Source of the DNA: Holosporales bacterium
GTDB lineage: Bacteria > Pseudomonadota > Alphaproteobacteria > RUG11792
Direction of reading: 5' to 3'
NCBI GenBank assembly: GCA_031279295.1
Contig: JAITIT010000039.1
Span: forward strand, 1-5,783
Length of the DNA stretch: 5,783 nucleotides
Both the position numbers and the translations under genes were made by a program. Positions within the stretch are counted from its first letter, which is position 1, and each line of letters opens with the position of its first letter. Below are positions 1 to 4,520 of this stretch, piece after piece. The notes beneath the pieces were generated by a model, which did no database searches, was not told the origin of the DNA, and saw nothing but the letters and a program-made list of their open reading frames with translations.

Positions 1-2
1 AA

Positions 3-59
3 GAGGGGGTGAGTACCATGAACATGATAGAGAGGTGGAGAGGTTATCACCTGTGGTGA
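3..59 (+). other. Possible leader peptide or 3' end of an upstream gene
   Basis: A frame open from the window edge ends at TGA 57-59. Inside it an ATG at 18-20 follows a strong Shine-Dalgarno-like run (GGGGGTGAG, 5-13) and would give the 13-residue peptide MNMIERWRGYHLW. The TGA overlaps an ATG (59-61) of the next frame as TGATG, an arrangement typical of translational coupling. It could be a short leader peptide, the tail of a truncated upstream gene, or the original start region of the next gene put out of frame by a small indel. Nothing in the peptide is recognisable. Support is limited to the ribosome-binding site and the overlap. Confidence 0.25.
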
Positions 60-865
60 TGATGGATGAGGTAGAGATAGGTGATGAGGATGAGGTAGTA
101 GAGAGGGGATGTTATGTAGAGAAGATACAGAAAGTAGATACATTACAAGAGATGCTACGTAGGTATGAGAGGCTGAGTAGAGAGATACTGAGAACAGTGG
201 CTATGGCCGATGCGCGGGAGGAGACACTACGAAGAATTCGCACTATGGTCGATTGGTGCGGCAGCATGCACCTACTTAGAGAGCAAGTGATAGAGCGCAT
301 CTACGACACAACATGGACCATCAATGGTGAGCCAGTTATGGGACGCACGTCTGGGTGGAGATGGTATGAGATGAAAGGAGGAGCGGAAGCAACTCACATG
401 GTTGGAAGTCATACAACAGTAGTAACAAATGCATACGCCGCAAGCAGGGATGCACCGCTGCAGTGGGCATCTATCATCTATACTCATGAAACCTCACAAG
501 GAGGCTACACAATACGAAATCCACAGAGGTATCCGCAGACGGTGTGGATGTACGACAGATTGCACATCCCTCTGCTTCCTGAATACAGAAGAGCGGAAAT
601 GGTGGTAGTTGCATACTATGGCGACGGTAACTACAGTCAATCTCCCTCCTGGATGACAGCTGATGGCGGAAGTGTAACGGGGATCGCGATATACACATAC
701 GACTCGATGCCAGGCACTCCGTACAGCGGCTTCAATGCACTGCTAAAGCTCCCAGTGAGCACCGCACTTGGAACTGTGATAAATGATCCGGGTGACGGAT
801 ATACACTTGGAGTGCCACCTGGTATGCGATGGAGAGCCATCGTAGGTGAGTACGTGGCTCCGTAA
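35..865 (+). CDS. Hypothetical fibre-like protein: coiled-coil stalk plus beta-rich C-terminal domain
   Basis: I do not recognise the family. Numbering from GTG 35 (276 residues), residues 1-25 are acidic (DEVEIGDEDE). Residues about 28-90 are a charged Leu/Ile-spaced helix, likely a coiled coil (LQEMLRRYERLSREIL, then ETLRRIRTMV). Residues about 94-276 are rich in Trp, Tyr, Gly and Thr and alternate like beta strands, as in phage tail-fibre tips or adhesin heads. There is no signal peptide or membrane segment. Residues 195-208 carry YGD..SPSWMT and the protein ends EYVAP; both features recur in the protein encoded at 4521-5783. The start is unsettled. The frame is open to the window edge and GTG 35 has no spaced Shine-Dalgarno. 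GTG 53 has GGAGAGG nine bases upstream, and ATG 59 overlaps a TGA. The gene converges on lptG with 10 bases between stops. A surface or virion fibre role is inference from architecture only. Confidence 0.6.
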   Translation: MERLSPVVMMDEVEIGDEDEVVERGCYVEKIQKVDTLQEMLRRYERLSREILRTVAMADAREETLRRIRTMVDWCGSMHLLREQVIERIYDTTWTINGEPVMGRTSGWRWYEMKGGAEATHMVGSHTTVVTNAYAASRDAPLQWASIIYTHETSQGGYTIRNPQRYPQTVWMYDRLHIPLLPEYRRAEMVVVAYYGDGNYSQSPSWMTADGGSVTGIAIYTYDSMPGTPYSGFNALLKLPVSTALGTVINDPGDGYTLGVPPGMRWRAIVGEYVAP

Positions 866-877
866 TGGAGGCGTACT
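849..877. terminator. Imperfect hairpin at the convergent gene junction
   Basis: AGTACG (849-854) pairs with CGTACT (872-877) and CTCC (858-861) with GGAG (867-870). An internal loop (TGG opposite G) separates the two helices and the terminal loop is GTAAT. The structure covers the stop codons of both converging genes and would form on either transcript, so it could end or stabilise both mRNAs. No T-run follows on either strand, so it is not a classical intrinsic terminator. Confidence 0.3.
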
Positions 878-1979
878 AACGTCTGGCTAGAATCAGAGCC
901 CCTGTGAGCATGGTTAGCAGTGGCATGATACATGTTGCAATCTGATCCTGCATATGGCCGTGTGCACTAAGTGCAATGATGACATTATTGAGGAAATATA
1001 TCGGGAAGGCAGCGGCTAACAGAGACGCTACCTTCACCGAGTATCGCTTTGAATCCCGCGCGTTGTAGTTGGTGCATGCGGCCGTTGCCAGGACGATGAA
1101 CGCGGCCATCTGCAGGATCGATGACAACCTCATGAACCAGTTGATCCTATATCGCGCACCTGAAAGCCCTGCATGCTCCAGCATATCAATGTATTTTCCC
1201 ATGCTCCAAAACGATATTCCAGCTGGGTTCGTAGCCATCTTATCTATCTTTGCGATACTGATCGTGGTAGGAATTTTCATTTGATCCAGAGTCTTCTCCA
1301 TACCATCTGCCGTTGCTACAGTCGTCTTCCCAAGCACCCACTGCCCATCTATAATCATGGCTGATCTGGAGTATATAGACTGCACCAATTCGTTCATATC
1401 ATTAAACTCGAACAACCTAACGTGTAAGAACTTCCCTGTGTTGACATCGAACGATGATGTGTTTATGATGTACGACTTATAGCCATAAGCATCTCTTAAC
1501 CATACACCTCTGTTGGTAATTACGAGGTCTCTACTAGGCTTACGGAATTTGGCTACGATCTTTGAGTTGAGCGAAATCACCATATTAGTAGAGTGCGCGG
1601 CAAATAGGTCCAAGACGGTAATGTAAAAGCCTCCGAGTAACGAAGCTCCGATCAGCAGAGCCTTTAGTATATCAAAGGTAGTCGTGCCCATGATCTTCAT
1701 CGCCGTCAGCTCAAGCTTCCAGTGCATTATTGTGAAGAACAGGATTGAAGCCAAAAATACTACGAATGGGAAGAACGAGAACACGCTGATTGCCGTGTGA
1801 TACGCCGTCAATTCCAAGACTGTTCCCCATGAGATATTCATGCTATTCGAAAAGTAGCGTCTGATCACCTCCATGAGTTCTAGCATTGATATAATGAACG
1901 CGAGGCAGAGTGTTACTGCTACGAACATCTTGAAAAACGACCTCATGATGTAGCGTGGTAAAATCACAGTCGGTCTCAT
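876..1979 (-). CDS. lptG: LptG, LPS export ABC transporter permease (YjgP/YjgQ family)
   Basis: This is an inner-membrane permease which, with LptF and the ATPase LptB, extracts lipopolysaccharide from the inner membrane and pushes it onto the periplasmic Lpt bridge. It is 367 residues, the normal length. Three N-terminal membrane segments lie at about 15-36, 60-84 and 104-126. A soluble periplasmic beta-jellyroll region covers about 130-275 and C-terminal membrane helices cover about 285-365. Family hallmarks are the ELTAMKIMG segment after the second helix (90-98), GVWLRD (158-163) opening the jellyroll, and ISFWSMGKYIDML..G (255-271) before the fourth helix. The ATG overlaps the lptF stop as ATGA and is preceded by AGAAGGAG at six bases, so the start is firm. 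It is the last gene of the operon. The LptG versus LptF assignment rests on GVWLRD and the FW..YI motif, and on its place after the lptF-like gene. Confidence 0.9.
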   Translation of the reverse strand: MRPTVILPRYIMRSFFKMFVAVTLCLAFIISMLELMEVIRRYFSNSMNISWGTVLELTAYHTAISVFSFFPFVVFLASILFFTIMHWKLELTAMKIMGTTTFDILKALLIGASLLGGFYITVLDLFAAHSTNMVISLNSKIVAKFRKPSRDLVITNRGVWLRDAYGYKSYIINTSSFDVNTGKFLHVRLFEFNDMNELVQSIYSRSAMIIDGQWVLGKTTVATADGMEKTLDQMKIPTTISIAKIDKMATNPAGISFWSMGKYIDMLEHAGLSGARYRINWFMRLSSILQMAAFIVLATAACTNYNARDSKRYSVKVASLLAAAFPIYFLNNVIIALSAHGHMQDQIATCIMPLLTMLTGALILARR

Positions 1980-3067
1980 CGAACGCTCCTTCTGACAAAG
2001 TGTATACTCAAGATCATGATTACCAAAGCAACAGCGACGTAGTTAATCAATACAAACTCATTGCACCTCGTTGTAATGTTTTTGGCTATCAAGAAACACA
2101 CCTGATTGAACGCACCAAACGCGAAGCACTTCACAACATCAATTCTCCTTTCGCCGCGTCCTACCGGCTTCAACAGCAGTAGTCCTATGATAAGAGCATT
2201 GATAATTGTGACGAATGGGGAGAGAAATCTATGATGATACTCAGCGACGCAGTTCCGCTTGATCTCCTGGTCAGTAATGGCTTCTGTGTATCGTAGTAGT
2301 TCCTTCTGGGTCTTTGCATTTGGCTTCCCAGTGTTGTAGTGATACCTCCTCAGGAACGGCGTTATGTCATATGAAAAATTTTTGAACTTCAGGGATGAGA
2401 CGAGGGTATTGTCTTTCTTGAGCTCTTGCCTGCAGCCATCATCTAACATGATGAAATAGTTTCCTTCCTTATCAGCACATGCCGTCCCGCGCTTCGCTGT
2501 GATGATATTAACATTCGATGTTCCATCCTTAGGTATGTATGAAATGAATATGTCCTCCAGCGAGGATTGCTTTTTGTTACCGATATAAACGATCGAACTG
2601 CCTATGATGTTAAATGTCCGTGGCTTCACTATCGACATAGACAGCTGACTCTTGAGTTTCTCCTGGATGATGTTGAAGCGGTGATATGCTTCTGGCGATA
2701 CAACAGCCTGTACATAAAATTCCGATACTGCTGCTAGCAACGAGAATATCATTACAGGCGCAAAGACGCTTGCTTCATTTTTGCCGGAGGTAATCAGGAT
2801 CGTCATCTCATTGTCGGTCCGCATCTTATGGATGCTGGCAATGATTGCTATCAATACGCAAATTGGTAGGATGATTCCGACCATTCCTGGTAATAGGCAT
2901 GTGATTAACTTGCAGAGCATTGCAGTTGTGATTCCATCAGAGGCGATCAACTCGACATACCTTATCGAAATGGATATCCATATCATCATGGCCACAATCG
3001 GAGTGACCACGAGGAACGATGTCAGGAGCTTCCTGAAGATGTACCGGAAGAGTATACTGAACAGCAT
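1976..3067 (-). CDS. lptF: LptF, LPS export ABC transporter permease (YjgP/YjgQ family)
   Basis: This is the partner permease of LptG in the LptB2FG complex that drives lipopolysaccharide transport to the outer membrane. It is 363 residues, typical for the family. It opens with a short cytoplasmic amphipathic stretch (ILFRYIFRKLL), then membrane helices at about 15-36, 50-79 and 100-123. A periplasmic jellyroll covers about 128-270 and three helices follow at about 282-300, 314-331 and 338-357. The cytoplasmic loop MRTDNEMTILITSGKN (82-97) matches the conserved TE.E(I/M)T....G element that contacts the ATPase. ATG 3067 lies five bases after the rpiB TAA without a clear Shine-Dalgarno, so translation probably depends on reinitiation from rpiB. 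The stop overlaps the lptG start. lptB is not in the window. Family membership is secure; the F versus G label rests on motifs and gene order. Confidence 0.88.
   Translation of the reverse strand: MLFSILFRYIFRKLLTSFLVVTPIVAMMIWISISIRYVELIASDGITTAMLCKLITCLLPGMVGIILPICVLIAIIASIHKMRTDNEMTILITSGKNEASVFAPVMIFSLLAAVSEFYVQAVVSPEAYHRFNIIQEKLKSQLSMSIVKPRTFNIIGSSIVYIGNKKQSSLEDIFISYIPKDGTSNVNIITAKRGTACADKEGNYFIMLDDGCRQELKKDNTLVSSLKFKNFSYDITPFLRRYHYNTGKPNAKTQKELLRYTEAITDQEIKRNCVAEYHHRFLSPFVTIINALIIGLLLLKPVGRGERRIDVVKCFAFGAFNQVCFLIAKNITTRCNEFVLINYVAVALVIMILSIHFVRRSVR
1986..1993 (-). promoter_or_regulatory. Strong ribosome-binding site of lptG inside the end of lptF
   Basis: On the minus strand AGAAGGAG lies six bases before the lptG ATG, within the last codons of lptF. 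It is the strongest Shine-Dalgarno in the operon and fixes the lptG start. Together with the ATGA overlap it suggests balanced synthesis of the two permease subunits. Confidence 0.75.
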
Positions 3068-3072
3068 TTTGA

Positions 3073-3525
3073 TTATGCCATTAGTTCGTCTATTTTCTTG
3101 AGTCTAGATTTGTGCCTCTCATTAAGTAGAGGCGCTGTAGTAGCGAAGAGCTCGATGCAATGTACTGCATGTTCCGGTGACGTAAATGCCGAACCGAAGC
3201 AGATGACGTTGGCGTCATTATGCTCTCGAGCGAGTTTCGCGAGACTTAGCCGATCACAAAAGACGGCCCTAATGCCACGGAACTTATTGGCAGCTATCGC
3301 CATGCCGACTCCAGAGTTGCATATCAGGGCTCCGAAGGAACCATTGTGTTTCTGCACGTGCGTGGCGACCATCTCAGCATAATCTGGATAGTCAACGATA
3401 ATGCCGTCATCTTCAGTGCCATAATCTGTAACGTTATATCTGAGTGCCGTCAGCAATTTGACAATGTCAGCCTTAAGCTTGTAACCTCTATGATCCGCAG
3501 CTATCGCAACCGATTCAGAAATCAT
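3073..3525 (-). CDS. rpiB: Ribose-5-phosphate isomerase B (RpiB/LacAB family)
   Basis: This is a cytoplasmic enzyme that interconverts ribose 5-phosphate and ribulose 5-phosphate in the non-oxidative pentose phosphate pathway, supplying ribose for nucleotides. From ATG 3525 it has 150 residues, the usual length. Family motifs are AADHRGYKLK (9-18), the substrate-binding DYPDYA (45-50), the catalytic loop CNSGVG with Cys69, IAANKFRGIRA (77-87) and REHNDANV with His102 (100-107). Cys69 and His102 correspond to the catalytic Cys and His of E. coli RpiB. The loop has Asn where E. coli has Gly (CGTGVG). An in-frame ATG at 3549 exists, but 3525 is preferred: its ATG forms ATGA with the accD stop and puts the N-terminus at the family position. 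It is the second gene of the operon, coupled to accD. Confidence 0.93.
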   Translation of the reverse strand: MISESVAIAADHRGYKLKADIVKLLTALRYNVTDYGTEDDGIIVDYPDYAEMVATHVQKHNGSFGALICNSGVGMAIAANKFRGIRAVFCDRLSLAKLAREHNDANVICFGSAFTSPEHAVHCIELFATTAPLLNERHKSRLKKIDELMA

Positions 3526-4379
3526 GATGGTTGCCCACAGAGATACCATAGGATGGATCTCAGCTTTGCAGCAATGTCATGCCTGTGAACTATCATGTCT
3601 ATCATCCCATGTTGCAGTAAAAATTCGGATCGTTGAAATCCTTCCGGTAACTTATCTTTGATGGTTTTCTCAATGACTCTAGCCCCGGCGAATCCTATCA
3701 ATGCCTTCGGCTCTGCGATTAGGATATCGCCAAGGGTTGAGAATGATGCTAGCACACCTCCCGTTGTAGGATTTGTAAAGACATTAATGTACGGGAGCCT
3801 CGCTTCTCTTAGATCACACAGTGATGCGATCGTTGCAGGCATTTGCATAAGCGAGAATATTCCTTCCTGCATTCTGGCTCCTCCCGATGCAGTAAACCCG
3901 ATTAGTGGGGCTCGCAGGCTTAATGCCAGATTGGCTGCTTTTGAGAAGGTCTTGCCGAATGCAAGTCCCATGGAGCCTCCCATGAATGAGAAGTCCATCA
4001 CGAACGCTATGCTCTGTGTGCCACCGATTTGCCCTTGTGCGACTGAGATGCAATCATTTAACCCACTCTTATTCCTGGCGTCCTTAAGCCGATCGGTATA
4101 CTTCTTGAGATCCCTGAATTTTATTGGGTCATCCTTGACCCTCACACTATCGACTTGCTGAAAGGTCCCATTATCAAAAACTATCTTGAACCTGTCTGGA
4201 GCCCGGATCGGGAAGTGATGTGCGCAGTAGACACATACCATGGAGTTATCATGTAGTTCACCAGTGTGAACCATACGATCGCACCCCGGGCACTTCGTCC
4301 AGAGATTGTCCTTAACAGATGAATTAACGCCGATGAATGCCTTGAGCTTCGGTGCAACGACATCACTGATCCAACTCAC
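3522..4379 (-). CDS. accD: Acetyl-CoA carboxylase carboxyltransferase subunit beta
   Basis: AccD pairs with AccA to move the carboxyl group from carboxybiotin on AccB to acetyl-CoA, giving malonyl-CoA, the first committed step of fatty-acid synthesis in the cytoplasm. The protein has 285 residues and lacks the acidic tail of the 304-residue E. coli protein. An N-terminal zinc ribbon uses Cys30, 33, 49 and 52 (CPGC, CVYC). The crotonase-fold domain shows KFRDLKKYTDRL (87-98), FMGGSMG (132-138), FTASGGARMQEG (162-173), TNPTTGGVLASF (202-213), EPKALIGFAG (223-232) and FQRSEFL (248-254), all near identical to E. coli. The start is GTG 4379: an in-frame TAA (4388-4386) lies three codons upstream and the resulting MSWI matches the E. 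coli N-terminus. It is the first gene of the operon and its TGA overlaps the rpiB ATG. accA is not in the window. Confidence 0.96.
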   Translation of the reverse strand: MSWISDVVAPKLKAFIGVNSSVKDNLWTKCPGCDRMVHTGELHDNSMVCVYCAHHFPIRAPDRFKIVFDNGTFQQVDSVRVKDDPIKFRDLKKYTDRLKDARNKSGLNDCISVAQGQIGGTQSIAFVMDFSFMGGSMGLAFGKTFSKAANLALSLRAPLIGFTASGGARMQEGIFSLMQMPATIASLCDLREARLPYINVFTNPTTGGVLASFSTLGDILIAEPKALIGFAGARVIEKTIKDKLPEGFQRSEFLLQHGMIDMIVHRHDIAAKLRSILWYLCGQPS

Positions 4380-4388
4380 ATCCGTTTA

Positions 4389-4394
4389 CTCCAA
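4389..4394 (-). promoter_or_regulatory. Ribosome-binding site of accD
   Basis: TTGGAG on the minus strand lies nine bases before the GTG start of accD. The GTG is nested in ATGTGA (4381-4376), so an out-of-frame ATG immediately followed by TGA sits one base from the true start and may compete for initiation. Confidence 0.5.
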
Positions 4395-4421
4395 GACCTA
4401 GCATACATCTGTACATCACAT

Positions 4422-4450
4422 AGTATCCTACAATTTCGCTCCTCCGTCAA
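4422..4450 (-). promoter_or_regulatory. Sigma-70-type promoter of the accD-rpiB-lptF-lptG operon
   Basis: On the minus strand TTGACG (4450-4445, five of six consensus bases) and GATACT (4427-4422, four of six) are separated by exactly 17 bases. Transcription would begin near 4415, leaving a leader of about 35 bases before accD. An AT-rich stretch AAAACATATTTT just upstream overlaps the -35 box and has short inverted arms; it may act as an UP element or operator. No other good promoter is seen inside the operon, whose genes are too close to hold one between them. Confidence 0.6.
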
Positions 4451-4520
4451 AATATGTTTTCGCCCAATTAACCCAAGCTAGGAAAGTGGGGGTAGCTCTC
4501 CTCTTGCCGGGTTTGGTGTT

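Noticed and set aside
560..865. Variable region of a diversity-generating retroelement target
   Set aside because: The C-terminal part lacks the Asn-rich adenine-targeted codon pattern and C-type lectin signature. No reverse transcriptase or template repeat is visible in the window.
637..933. Minus-strand frame overlapping the left fibre-like gene and the end of lptG
   Set aside because: It lies antisense to a better-supported gene, shows no ribosome-binding site or domain, and overlaps the end of lptG.
3526..3549. Upstream ATG giving RpiB eight extra residues
   Set aside because: The ATG at 3525 forms the ATGA overlap with accD and puts the N-terminus at the family position. The extra residues MVSLWATI are just the accD end read in another frame.
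3658..4161. Long plus-strand frame opposite accD
   Set aside because: It mirrors the conserved accD coding sequence, has no plausible start context, and its translation matches no recognisable protein; it is a shadow frame.
4451..4520. Intrinsic terminator after the right-hand fibre-like gene
   Set aside because: Only weak stems of four or five bases (for example AGCTA/TAGCT with a 12-base loop) are found, with no following T-run on the minus strand.
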